Assembly: GCA_964035575.1 (NCBI GenBank)
Contig: OZ037888.1
Location: 62,001-126,000, forward strand
Reading direction: 5' to 3'
Length of the DNA: 64,000 nt
Origin: Rhynchopus sp. YZ270_cl-10
Lineage: Eukaryota > Euglenozoa > Diplonemea > Diplonemida > Diplonemidae
The position numbers and the translations under genes are program-made. This document shows, piece after piece, positions 31,308 to 41,050 of this stretch. Position 1 is the first letter of the stretch. Each line of letters opens with the position of its first letter. The notes beneath the pieces were generated by a model that worked only from the letters and a program-made list of their open reading frames with translations, ran no database searches and had not been told where the DNA came from.

Positions 31308-32751
31308 TCATGCGCCCACGGTGTGGCAGGCGAAGTCGGCCTGGTTGGTCTGGAGGATTCCAATGATAAGGGCGAAGATTCCGAGAGCACTTGCGAAGAT
31401 CTCCACAATAAGGATCTGGACGAAGAGGTCCTCTGTTGGAAGGTGGAGGGTGGGAGAGGTCGGAAAGGGTTGTCGCTTTACAACAATAAGGATGGTTGGG
31501 TATTGTCTTTCTTAGTGTAGATATTTGTTGCTTGTTGATCGCATCCAAAAGGCCCATCCAAAAGCAAATGTGGGTAATTCCCTGGAGAGACGCAACATTG
31601 CCCATTGTGTGTGGTGGTTGTGATGCCTAGTGAGGGTATTCTTGCGCAGAATATGGCCCTTTTGTGTGTGGTGGTGTGACATACTGTCTGCTGCGTCAGC
31701 AATGGCGCATGCCGACCCGACAAGACCCACAGCGATACCACAGGCGAAGTTGCCCATGCCAACAGTCAGCCCTGCTGCGAACAGGGTGTACAGCGACTGT
31801 GCCTTTCCTGCGGGTGGGATGGGAGGGTGGGTTGAGGGTGTTTCTGCATTGCACTGCAAGAAACAGAGGTTTGAATGCCTCAAAAGCGAAGCGAAAGCGT
31901 GGAGTGTGATTCTATAATTCGAAATACATTTGCATATCGTAATGTCTTTGCACTGTGGTCATCAAGGAGGGGGTAAGAGAGGGTTGGGACAACATACCGA
32001 AGCAGAACCCGTGCGCAACACCGCCCGGCACCTGGGGAAGCACGTCCGCCATCTTGTTGTTCATCAGCAGCGCAATGATCAGACCGTAGATGCCCACGGC
32101 CTCGCAGAAGATGATGCTGTGTGTGTGCATATTAATCAAAGAAAAGTTTATAAGATGACCCTAAGCCTCTCGTGCTTAGTCCTTAATTGCGTAGTGCATA
32201 TTAATCAAATCAGCAACGTTCCACCCGCCGTACACCCCACATTGTCACCCTGCATCACCGCTGGCACGAAACCAAAGCCGATGAGCCAACGAGGGAAGAC
32301 ACTACATACCTGATCAAGTTACGGCTGACCATACGGGGGGTGCGGATGGCCGCTCCTGCAATGCTGCTTCCGGAGAGGAGGATACCCCATGCTGCGCCGA
32401 TGATCGAAATCCTGTGAAAAAAAGGGTACAAAATCCGTCAAATGGATCGTCTTCTCGAATGACATACGCTATGCTCAAACTGATCCCCAGAGCTCCAAAG
32501 GCGTAGGGGTTGACGTTCTCGAGAATGACCCACCACCTGCTGAATTCAGGCCACAGTGTCAGGTGTCCCCCGAGCAGCGGGAGGAAAATGAAGAAAAAGA
32601 AGATAAAGTAGAAGAGGTAGTAGAAAATGGTCTTGAGTGTCGCCATCGCCTGGTCGGGCTCCTGGCGTGCGGCACGCGTCATCGGCTCCTTCTCGATCCT
32701 GTCCAAATCAGGGTCGCGCACTGTCGCCATTATCGAGGTGATGCCTCCCAT
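31308..32751 (-). CDS. VMA16: V-type ATPase proteolipid subunit c'' (VMA16/ATP6V0B), five exons
   Basis: Exons are 32468-32751, 32310-32411, 31998-32116, 31685-31807 and 31308-31432, giving 250 residues. All four introns have GTATGT and AG ends and the joins keep frame. The joined protein matches subunit c'' closely: an N-terminal extra helix (TIFYYLFYFIFFFFIFLPLL), then ISIIGAAWGILLSGSSI, RTPRMVSRNL, SIIFCEAVGIYGLIIALLM with the essential Glu, GLTVGMGNFACGIAVGLVGS, and ILIVEIFASALGIFALIIG with the second Glu-bearing helix. It is one of the ring proteolipids that carry protons through the V0 sector in endomembranes. An in-frame ATG at 32730 is an alternative start. Introns are 56, 193, 190 and 252 bp. 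Confidence 0.95.
32141..32193 (-). repeat. Short hairpin element inside V-ATPase intron 2, flanked by direct repeats
   Basis: The 53-bp element carries stem CTAAGC/GCTTAG, loop ACGAGAG and tail GTCATCTTATAAACTTTTC on the sense strand. It is flanked by exact 16-bp direct repeats GTGCATATTAATCAAA at 32125-32140 and 32194-32209. Its tail ends 23 nt before the intron's acceptor AG. Confidence 0.85.
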
Positions 32752-32986
32752 CGTAGATGTGTATACTTTTTTTTGCCTAAATTTTTGTGTGTGTTGAGAG
32801 AAAATTGTACCAGGCATGGAACCGGGTGAGAGAATAGGGGGGGGTGGTTCAGTGTGTATAAAAAAAAGTGGGAAAATGGAATGTGGCCTACATAGTGTTG
32901 AGCTAATGTAGCTTGGTTCGATTCTTTCGGTTTATTTGTGGGGAGGGGGAGGGGATGCGGGGAAGGGGGGTGTGTCAGGTTTGGCA

Positions 32987-34514
32987 TCATGCAGGCTGGG
33001 TGACCCCCAGCTCCAGTTCGCGGTTGAGTGTCCACGCTTCCATCTTGGCGGTGACGTCGGTGTCGGGTTCGACCTCGCCTGAGGCGAGCATGTCGTTGAT
33101 CATCTCATTGCGCTGGATGTACTGCAGCAGCAGGTCCTTACGGCGCTTCAAACTGAAGAGAGGGGGTTTGAAAAATAAAGTAGAAATTATTACGCGTCCA
33201 CTCGACGTTTGGATAAAGAAAACTAGAGATGAAAGGGGGTTTGGGGGTTTGGGGGGAAGAGTTTAATTCTTGAACGCATCCCCACACTCAGTCACACATT
33301 TTTTGAAAAACACCAAACGCTGTTCACAATAATGAACGAAAAATTGACAATTTTCCTGATGAAGATGTAATGTATGTGTGAGAGATGGGGAGCACGGGAG
33401 GGAAAAAACGACTCGTGGATACTGAAAAATTTCACTAGAAATGCACATGTCTTATAAAAATTTAAATTTGTTATCAGGCACTATGTCAAACCCCCTAACA
33501 CCAGAGTCGGACTGCGCTCTTTAAAAAACCGAGAAAATGTTTTAAGATGAACCTAAGTGCAGCATCTCACCCTTAGCCACCTTGAAAAAAGAAGGTGGGG
33601 GAACACATACTCGAGAACTTGGGTGGATATGCGGGCTCGTTTCAGTGGGTTGATGGCAAACCGCCCGTTTGCGGTACGTCCTGTAGTGAAGATGTGTGTG
33701 AAGAAATATGTGGAAACAACAACACTTGCCACATGATGACACATGACACATGACACATGACACATGACACATGACACATGACACATGACACATGACACAT
33801 GACACATGACACATGACACATGACACATGACACATGACACATGACACATGACACATGACACATGACACATGACACATGACACATGACACATGACACATGA
33901 CACATGACACATGACACATGACACATGACACATGACACATGACACATGACACATGACACATGACACATGACACATGACACATGACACATGACACATGACA
34001 CATGACACATGACACATGACACATGACACATGACACATGACACATGACACATGACACATGACACATGACACATGACACATGACACATGACACATGACACA
34101 TGACACATGACACATGACACATGACACATGACACATGACACATGACACATGACACATGACACATGACACATGACACATGACACATGACACATGACACATG
34201 ACACATGACACATGACACATGACACATGACACATGACACATGACACATGACACATGACACATGACACATGACACATGACACATGACACATGACACATGAC
34301 ACATGACACTCTGTCCAACGATCCTCATACCAATATGCAGCTCTGTGTCCACAAGGGTGTCACGGATGACCATCAGACGCGCAATCTCCTTGTTGACACG
34401 CTCCACCTCGACACGTGCAGGGAAGGTCTGTGCCTTCTGCCGTGCCACCGCCCGGTAGTGTGGGTGATGCGGCGTCACCATCGACACGAGGAGCGAACGG
34501 CTTCCTCGTAACAT
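32987..34514 (-). CDS. Small basic, probably mitochondrial protein, three exons
   Basis: Exons are 34331-34514, 33611-33680 and 32987-33152; both introns begin GTATG and end CAG, and the joins keep frame for 139 residues. The N-terminus MLRGSRSLLVSMVTP is basic and hydroxylated, like a mitochondrial presequence. The body is basic and helical (RVEVERVNKEIARLMVIRD, NPLKRARISTQVLDLKRRKD, LLLQYIQRNEMINDMLASGE). I do not recognise the family. A mitochondrial ribosomal or assembly protein is a reasonable guess from size and charge. Intron 1 (650 bp) is mostly a heptamer satellite; intron 2 (458 bp) carries a hairpin-family copy. Confidence 0.75.
33533..33585 (-). repeat. Short hairpin element, copy 7, in an intron
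   Basis: On the sense strand AAGGTGG is followed by stem CTAAG/CTTAG with an enlarged loop, then GTTCATCTTAAAACATTTTC. It lies near the donor end of the intron 33153-33610. Confidence 0.7.
33738..34309. repeat. CATGACA heptamer satellite within an intron
   Basis: About 81 almost perfect tandem copies of CATGACA fill most of intron 1 (33681-34330). Because seven is not a multiple of three, three units encode a 7-residue repeat (MCHVSCV) in every frame on the minus strand, which creates long spurious open frames. Confidence 0.97.
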
Positions 34515-34872
34515 TTTTTTTTGTGGGTTTCTCTCTTCCTTCGGGTGGTATAGAATATTAGATAGCTTGGTAGCTTCGATGTGGAAAGCGCGGTAAAAAA
34601 GAGGGTAAAGTTGGGTGTAAAGAGGGGTTCTTTTTTAAAAAAAAGGGAGACGCTAAGGTTTTCCTTGCAGCACTCACATCTCTTATCTAAAAGCGTGGCA
34701 GAGTTTTCCTTTTTTTTGAGACAACGAACAAAAAGAAAAACTCTGATCCTCAAATTGTATCGCTTTTTTCAATCGACACGCAATCGCTTGCTGAGATTTT
34801 CTTTTTTTTCGTTCCGTTTTCTTTTTTTTTTTTTTTTTGCACAACATTTTTTGTTCATTCTCTGCCCCCCTC

Positions 34873-35976
34873 TTATGCCAGCTGTATCACCTCTACCCCC
34901 TTCGGCTTTGCCACGAACAGCACCGTACCACAAGCACTGATCTGCACACCATACCAGGACACCTCCGACACAGGCACTTCGCCGTTCACCTCGACACACT
35001 TCAGACAGTCGCCGCTGCTGAGATCCCAGAGCCTGACATTTCTTCGGTCGTACACCGCCACCACGTGGCCGGCAGAGAGCGAGATGCAGGTTGCCTTCAG
35101 AGGGGTCTTGATTTCGTGCATTTTTGCTCCTGTCGAGAGACACCATGTGGACAGCACGGTACCCGAACATGCAACAACAAAACGGCTGTCCTGTGTTACC
35201 TGCGCATCCGACGCGCTCTCGTCCAGAGATAATACATGCTGCACCTCTCCTTGCGTGATGTCCAACACCACCAGCGTCGTGCCGTCACTGCACACGACAT
35301 GCTCTGTTGCAACTGCAAGGGTCGACCCATCGGTGACCTGCTCAGCACACCATTCACACCCTCCATCTGCAGCAGACCATACCCGCACACTGCCGTCCCA
35401 TGAGGCTGACACCACCCACAGCCCACATGGTGACCACGCAGGAAGCACCCAGCTGCTGTGACCACGGAGCTGGCAATGAAGCTGGCCTGATTCTACGTGG
35501 TGGACGTCGATACAGAGGCCGTTCCCGCTGGCTACCCACTTCCCGCAGGGGGAGAACGCGGCGGTTGTCCAGTGGGATCCGAAGTGCGAAACGAGCGACC
35601 CGGTCTCGGTGCTGTACACCCTCAGGCGCTCCCCGCGGAACACCACACACAACAGGCGATTGCACGCAGAGAGAACAAGCTGTGTGGGGTGGCCTCCCAG
35701 GGAGCAGGTCAGCGGTGCCTTGATGGACGCTGCTGCTTGGTATGCCTCTAGCTCGTCCCCTGCAGAGAGACACGACGCACTGACCGGGTCACAGTCTCTG
35801 CCCAGAATGTCATCAGAAGACCCCCCACGGACACGAAGCCCCAGTGCACGAGCGTTCATCCACACCTCTCCAAGCAATTCAATAACCTTCTCTTTCAACT
35901 CCAAAACCGTATCACATTCTGTAACAGACACAGCAACACTTTTCCCGTTCATCTGAGAAACGCATGTTAACTCCAT
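34873..35976 (-). CDS. Ubiquitin-like / WD40 protein, paralogue 1
   Basis: The protein has 367 residues and starts at the ATG at 35976 (MELTCVSQMNGKSVAVSV). Residues about 1-80 resemble a ubiquitin fold: TVLELKEKVIELLGEVW, then LGLRVRGG, a D-x-V turn and a closing LEAY strand. Residues about 85-367 are WD40-type blades, including WTTAAFSPCGKWVASG, WSPCGLWVVSASWDGSVRVW and VRLWDLSSGDCL. It is related in order and motifs to the gene at 38461-39567. Such proteins are usually binding platforms, and an adaptor role with ubiquitin pathways is possible but inferred. A hairpin-family copy lies about 75 nt upstream of the ATG, followed by a long CT tract. Confidence 0.75.
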   Translation of the reverse strand: MELTCVSQMNGKSVAVSVTECDTVLELKEKVIELLGEVWMNARALGLRVRGGSSDDILGRDCDPVSASCLSAGDELEAYQAAASIKAPLTCSLGGHPTQLVLSACNRLLCVVFRGERLRVYSTETGSLVSHFGSHWTTAAFSPCGKWVASGNGLCIDVHHVESGQLHCQLRGHSSWVLPAWSPCGLWVVSASWDGSVRVWSAADGGCEWCAEQVTDGSTLAVATEHVVCSDGTTLVVLDITQGEVQHVLSLDESASDAQVTQDSRFVVACSGTVLSTWCLSTGAKMHEIKTPLKATCISLSAGHVVAVYDRRNVRLWDLSSGDCLKCVEVNGEVPVSEVSWYGVQISACGTVLFVAKPKGVEVIQLA

Positions 35977-36050
35977 ATGGGGAGAGGGAGGGAGGAGAGA
36001 GAGAGAGAGAGAGAGCGGCAATATAAAGGCAAAAAACTAGGGGGGGAAAT

Positions 36051-36096
36051 AAAAGTTTTAGAAGATGAACCTAAGCCTCGTGCTTAGTCACCTTGA
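36051..36096 (-). repeat. Short hairpin element, copy 8
   Basis: On the sense strand AAGGTGA is followed by stem CTAAGC/GCTTAG with loop ACGAG (two bases shorter than usual), then GTTCATCTTCTAAAACTTTT. It lies upstream of the WD40 gene start. Confidence 0.8.
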
Positions 36097-36451
36097 GAAG
36101 AAAAAACACAGATTTAAAAAAAAAAATTGTCAAGAAGGGTGGGTCAAAAACCCCCCTTTCCGAAAGAAAAAAAAGGACGCACAAAGACGGAGCAGGGAAG
36201 GAAGGTGAAGGGGGGGGGATTTTTAAATCCCCTGGGGGGGGTTTTTTTGGTGTGTATTCCGGTATTGCACACCTGAGTTGAAGGGTTGTGTGTAGTTTTT
36301 CTTTTCTTTTTTATTTTTGCATTTTGCATTTTGCGGGGAACAACCTCAGGTTATTTCAACAAAAAATACCTTTTTTTAAAAATCACTATCAAATCGATTC
36401 GTTTTTTTCCAAAAAACAATCCCCTCCCCCTCCCTCCCTCCCCCCTCCACT

Positions 36452-37186
36452 CTACGGTCTCATCCGCTTTGTATTACCTCGCTTCACCCAATGGTACGCA
36501 CCCCCACCACGTTGCCCTGAGAACTTCGGTTTTGCCCTGACTGCAGGGTCTGGGTAGAGGAAGGAAGACATATGGAGGAACGGCTTTGTGTGTGGGAGGA
36601 GGTTGACGAGGGCGTTGGAGAGTGCGACGCGGATGGCGCTGGCTTGGTTGAAGTCGGTGCCCGTGAAGGACTCGATGTCAACATCGAAGTCGAAGACATT
36701 CAGATCGCATTCGTCGAACGGCTGCAGCACCATCTCCACCGGATGCATGCGTCCCCTGAAGTGCGAGATCGGCAGACTCCCGTTGATCGCCATCCTCCCC
36801 GCCCCATTCGCGTTCTCCCTTATCCTCACAATTGCCTCCGCAGACCCACGGTACCCAGTTCCGTACGCATACTGTATCTCCTTGTCAACCACGACCCGCT
36901 CCCCAAGCGCAACGCGTTCGTTCCTCGCAGCGGCAGTGAGGGTGTTCTTCCCTTCGTCGTCCTTGTCGCCTTCTGCCATCCACTCAATGTAGTCTTTGTA
37001 AATAGCGTACACAATGTCCACGATGTCAGGGGAGCTGTGCGTGAATTTGTCGCCAACAAGCTGGACATTGCGGCGGATCTTCTGCAGGTGGTCCCAGGAG
37101 AAGTCGAGCTCCTCGAAGAAGCGTCGGCGGGCCTCCTGCACTTTGTATGACTTAGAGTTTCGCCGGCGACCAATTGCGTTGGCCAT
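36452..37186 (-). CDS. MRPS9: Mitochondrial small-subunit ribosomal protein uS9m
   Basis: The protein has 244 residues and starts at the ATG at 37186. Residues about 105-244 are a uS9 domain: YGTGYRGSAEAIVRIRENA, GRMAINGSLPISHF, ASAIRVALSNALVNLLPH, DPAVRAKPKFSGQRG. The first 100 residues are a family extension with FSWDHLQKIRRN, probably used for mitochondrial import and assembly. The C-terminal tail (KRGNTKRMRP) is shorter than the usual KKPQFSKR end that reaches the ribosomal P site. CCCACCTCAG precedes the start on the sense strand as a likely acceptor. Confidence 0.88.
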   Translation of the reverse strand: MANAIGRRRNSKSYKVQEARRRFFEELDFSWDHLQKIRRNVQLVGDKFTHSSPDIVDIVYAIYKDYIEWMAEGDKDDEGKNTLTAAARNERVALGERVVVDKEIQYAYGTGYRGSAEAIVRIRENANGAGRMAINGSLPISHFRGRMHPVEMVLQPFDECDLNVFDFDVDIESFTGTDFNQASAIRVALSNALVNLLPHTKPFLHMSSFLYPDPAVRAKPKFSGQRGGGAYHWVKRGNTKRMRP

Positions 37187-37329
37187 TGCGGCGAACGTTT
37201 GCGGATATCCCTGAGGTGGGTTCGGTAAAGGGGTGAGAGAGGCGGGGTGCTAGGGTGTATAAGAAGGGTGAGTAGGGTGAAATATCCTCTACCAAAAGGG
37301 GGGTTCTATTGAACGATAGTTAAAACCAA

Positions 37330-37384
37330 TTTTTTTTGAAAACTTGGTTGTATCAGTGTAGCCACCCTAGAGTGTGCTCCACTA
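37330..37384 (-). repeat. 55-bp exact dispersed repeat, copy B
   Basis: Identical to 26561-26615 over 55 bp. It lies directly 3' of the gene ending at 37387. Confidence 0.85.
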
Positions 37385-37386
37385 TG

Positions 37387-38246
37387 TCAATATTTTTTTT
37401 TTATCGGTTGAGGTTGACGTGATTTGGCTGTAGGGGGTGGTGGTGAGTGTAATACCTGAAGCTGGAGCATTTCAGAGGTCATAATCTTGACGGTCTCCGC
37501 ATTTGGGGGTTCGGCTTCATTGAGTTGAACGGCTTCGACAACCTGCAGGTGGAGATGGGTGTGTGATACGAGAAAGAGAATAGTGAGCAATATGGCTAAG
37601 CCTCGCTTGGTCATCTGAAGAAAGCTTTTCGACGATGCTGCTTCACATTCATAGAACTGACTGAGCCATCTTTCGAGGAAAAAAAGAAAAGTTTATAAGA
37701 TGACCTGAAGCCTCTGTGTGTTTGATCACAGAAAGAAAAGACCCCGTTGTATACCTTCGTGAGCAGCGCGTTTGTCTCATCGCGCTCCATGTATGGGAAG
37801 AGGTTAGACACCAACTCCTCGATCTTCTCGTAGTCGAGGGTGGGCACTCTCAGGAGGAGGGTGTTCTTGTCGGTGAACTTCTCTGTGTTGCGGACGGAGG
37901 AGGACATATCTTTTAGGCTTTGGACAGTGAGGGCTTGCACGTCGTCGCGTTGTGCACGGTACTCACCAGGGAAGAGAGGTGAGCTGTGCTGGCGGACGGG
38001 TGCACCACGGCCAGACGCAGCGGAGACGCCCAGGAATTGTGGGTTGCGCTGCGAGCGTGAGTCGGACGACCCAGGCTTGTAGGGGTCCCACGAGGTTTCC
38101 TGGAGTCTGCTGAACTCCTGGTCCTCCTTCTCCGCAGTGTGCTTCTGCAGCCACACACGCATGTCCATCTCAGAGGAGTACGGCTTCAGCCGTCTCATCG
38201 TCCGCAACACCCGCCCCTCCTGCGCTGATAGTCGCGAGGGAATCAT
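37387..38246 (-). CDS. Unknown two-exon protein
   Basis: Exon 1 is 37755-38246 and exon 2 is 37387-37542. The intron (212 bp) has GTATAC and CTGCAG ends, joined in phase 0 to read DETNALLTK then VVEAVQLNEAEPPNAETVKI, a smooth helix. The N-terminal part is basic and Ser-rich (RVLRTMRRLKPYSSEMDMRV), followed by a helical domain (LDYEKIEELVSNLFPYMERDE). I do not recognise the family. A further GTATT donor near 37455 could replace the last 22 residues. The intron contains two hairpin-family copies. Confidence 0.65.
37587..37620 (-). repeat. Short hairpin element, minimal copy in an intron
   Basis: On the sense strand ATGACC is followed by stem AAGC/GCTT with loop GAG, then a diverged tail. It lies about 45 nt from the acceptor of the same intron that holds the copy at 37685-37732. 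Confidence 0.45.
37685..37732 (-). repeat. Short hairpin element, copy 9, in an intron
   Basis: The tail TCATCTTATAAACTTTTC is exact and the loop ACACAGAGGCTT is present, but the left half of the stem is changed so the hairpin is not conserved. Confidence 0.7.
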
Positions 38247-38460
38247 TGTATAATGTCTTTCCCCTGTGGAGTGGTGGAGTGGTGGAGTGGGGGGCTGAAG
38301 GCAGAGGGAGAGGTTCAGTGGAAGCAATTATGTTGTAAGTAGAAGAGGGGTGGGGTGGTTGTGAAGGGACACGAGGCATGTGTATCTATCGTTAGCTATC
38401 TTCCCAGGCAAGGAGGGGGGAAGCAAAACTAGGCAGTACCCTTCCGTTGTGGAAGTGGGT

Positions 38461-39567
38461 TCAAGACAGGTGGGAGATGTCAGCAATCTCAACACCCTCA
38501 TCCGTGCCGTACATCACCACACCACCACAGCTGCTGACTGCAAGACCGCAACAATCGGGACTATCGACATCGCAATTGACAATGCCACGATGCAAAAGCT
38601 TCTCAGAAGTTGAGATGGACCACAAACACAACTCAAAAGGGTAGGTAGCAACAATGTCGTTGGACACAGCAACATCCATCCATCTGTAGTTGTTTTCGAA
38701 GGCATCTCTCAATACACATTCGCCTGTTTCAATGTCCCAGACACGCACACAATTGCGGCCACACGCTGCAACGAAACGCTGGTTTGGTGTGAGTGCCAAA
38801 CTGTTGACAGAACAAGGGCATGTAAGAACAAGCACCACCACCCCTGTCGTGTAGTCCCAGATGGTGACATCTTTGGGGATGACGCCCCCAAACATTGCCA
38901 CCCTGTCGCCTGCCACAAGCATCGCGTAGCACTCCTCGATGTGGTCCCATTCATGCACAAGAACGCCTGTTGCAATGTCCCACACCCGCAAACCCTTGCA
39001 GCAGCATAACAGCTTTGTTCCACAGGGTGACCATGCTGTGGTCTTCCTCTCGTCGTATGGATCGCCAAAGGAGTGCTGTAATGCACCTGTTTTCACGTCA
39101 TGAACTTCAGCACACCCCGTGGCCTTGTTGTCGCATGAGATCCACTCACTGCACGGCGAGAACATTGGGATGGAGTAATACGAGGAAGGGAAGCTGCACA
39201 GACACTCATGTGTTTCCGTGTCGAAGATGCGCAAGTCGATGGACGCACTATTGTCATTATCTGTCACTGCAAGGTACCTGTCGCACGGGGAGAGTGTGAG
39301 AAAGTGTACACCCGAATGTGGTATCAACCCAGGAGTGATGTTTGCAGTGCAGTACAGTTCAACGGCACATCCCTCATCGATCACCGTGTCGCAGATGCGC
39401 AAGTCGTCGTCGCCGATGTCGCCACCGCCTCTCATCCGCACACCAACATGCCGAGCACGTGGCACGCCAAACTCCGCAACAAGCTTCCCTTTCACCTGTC
39501 CAAGGGTGTCGCTCCCGTCCACTTCTATCACACAGCTTGCAGACTCAAAGTGTCCTGTGATGTCCAT
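38461..39567 (-). CDS. Ubiquitin-like / WD40 protein, paralogue 2
   Basis: The protein has 368 residues. The ATG at 39567 (MDITGHFESASCVIEVDG) aligns with the start of the 34873-35976 paralogue; an in-frame ATG at 39618 is an alternative. The ubiquitin-like part has DTLGQVKGKLVAEFGV, VGVRMRGGGD, DTVIDEG and CAVEL. WD40 blades include LTLSPCDRYLAVTDN, AWSPCGTKLLCCCKGLRVWD, NQRFVAACGRNCVRVWDIE and CLWSISTSEKLL. An unusually high Cys content is shared with paralogue 1. Same strand as, and 2.5 kb from, paralogue 1, so local duplication is likely. Confidence 0.75.
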   Translation of the reverse strand: MDITGHFESASCVIEVDGSDTLGQVKGKLVAEFGVPRARHVGVRMRGGGDIGDDDLRICDTVIDEGCAVELYCTANITPGLIPHSGVHFLTLSPCDRYLAVTDNDNSASIDLRIFDTETHECLCSFPSSYYSIPMFSPCSEWISCDNKATGCAEVHDVKTGALQHSFGDPYDERKTTAWSPCGTKLLCCCKGLRVWDIATGVLVHEWDHIEECYAMLVAGDRVAMFGGVIPKDVTIWDYTTGVVVLVLTCPCSVNSLALTPNQRFVAACGRNCVRVWDIETGECVLRDAFENNYRWMDVAVSNDIVATYPFELCLWSISTSEKLLHRGIVNCDVDSPDCCGLAVSSCGGVVMYGTDEGVEIADISHLS

Positions 39568-39823
39568 GTTCAGGGGGTGCAACTCTGTTCTGTGGGGACA
39601 GGTGTGGGAGTGGAGCATGGACCGAAACTGTGTACGGAGAGGAGAGGCGAGAAGGGGGCGGGAGAAGGGGGGTTTTGTGCAAAGTGCCTACCGCTGTTTT
39701 GGCCAGATAGCAGGTAGGGGCACGCAGGAAACATCACTTTGTTCCATTCATACGAGTCTTTAACTAATGTGATGTTGTGCGAAGCACAGCAAAATCAACA
39801 CTATACTAGAGAGCGAAACGGAA

Positions 39824-39853
39824 GGGGGGGGGGGGGGGGGGGGTAGGGGGGGG
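39824..39853 (+). repeat. Poly-G tract at the edge of the palindrome array
   Basis: G20, TA, then G8. Comparable G runs lie between the two palindromes (about 41032-41050) and after the second (about 42241-42257). Confidence 0.9.
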
Positions 39854-41031
39854 CAAAACCTTCAGGACGGGTGAGGCATTTTTGGAAAAAGTGGTTTTGT
39901 GAGCAAAAAACCTGTCAACACCCCTCATACCCCCCAGAAATGGGTCAGAAACACCCTGAGACCCGAAAATCCATGATTAGGGCACCTCAGAATATGAAAA
40001 AATGCAAAAAAAATAGTGAAAAAGTGGCTTTTGACGGTTTTGGCCATGTTGGGTAAAATGGCCATTTTTTGAGAAAAAAATCAAAAAAACAGCAAAATTT
40101 CGACATCATGACAGCTGCTTGGGCACGAAACTACCCCAAAAATGTCCTGTGAGTCCATTCCGACCTGTTTTGGACACTTTAGGCACTTGTTTTGGTGTTT
40201 TTTTTGGTGTTTTGAGGTCAAAAAAGATCCCCTGACTATCCCCTGGCAGCCCTGGGCCGCGACTTGCGCCCTGCTTTTAGACCCACTCTGGGCCAAAAAA
40301 TGGGCGAAAACCTCCGAAAAAGCACTCTGGGAGCCCAGATAGTTCCAAATTTCCACCGCACACCCTCAAAAACACCTCAAAAACATGTCAGAAAAACATT
40401 TTCAAAAACACACTTTTTCAAATAAGTCATTATGGAACCTGCCCAGATGAACTTTTTGAAAAAAGTGTGTTTTTGAAAATATTTTTCTGGCATGTTTTTG
40501 AGGTGTTTGGGTGGGTTTCTGGTGGATATATGGAACTATCTGGGTCCCCGGAGTGCTTTTTCGAGGGTTTTCACCCATTTTTTGGCCCAGAGGGGGTCCA
40601 AAAGCAGGGCGCAAGTCGCGGCCCAGGGCTGCCAGGGGATAGTCAGGGGATCTTTTTTGACCTCAAAACACCAAAAAAACACCAAAAAAGGCGATAAATG
40701 TGTTCAAAACAGGTCGGAATGGACTCGCGGGACATTTTTGGGGCATATTTGTGCCCAGACAGGCCTAATGATGACAAATTTTTGCTTTTTTTTTTGAAAT
40801 ATTGGTCAAAAATGGCCATTTGACCAAAATGGCCCAAACGGCCAAAATGGTCTATTTTTGCTATTTTTTTCCATTTTTTTGTATCTCTGGGGTGTCTCAC
40901 CTATAGAACACCCCCAAACCACACCCCAAAACCATCTCTGACCCGAAATTTTCGGTGGTTTGCGGGTACTTTGCACGTAAATCCAAAAAAATCGAAATGC
41001 CTCAAAAAAATAGGGGTTTTGCCCCCACCTA
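39844..41031. repeat. 1.2-kb palindrome 1 (foldback element)
   Basis: The arms 39844-40424 and about 40458-41031 are inverse copies with moderate divergence, around a 30-bp spacer containing TTATGGAACCTGCCCAGATG. Open frames in the arms mirror each other and have no domain, so they are not called. Its inner end (GAGGCATTT next to CCCCTATTTTTTT) matches the inner end of palindrome 2, and its outer end (CCTTCAGGACGGGTGAGGCA) matches the outer end of palindrome 2. Confidence 0.85.
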
Positions 41032-41050
41032 GGGGGGGGGGGGGGGGGGG

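Noticed and set aside
33738-34309. Possible CRISPR-like array
   Set aside because: There are no spacers: the repeat is continuous with a 7-bp unit, so it is a simple satellite.
33542-34318. Open frames encoding tandem MCHVSCV
   Set aside because: They are translations of a 7-bp satellite that lies within an intron; every minus-strand frame stays open for the same arithmetic reason.
37597-37656. Hydrophobic segment RGLAILLTILFLVSH as a membrane helix of the 37387-38246 gene
   Set aside because: Using the CTGCAG acceptor at 37543 places this stretch in the intron and gives a smoother protein; the hydrophobic run is translated intron carrying a hairpin-family copy.
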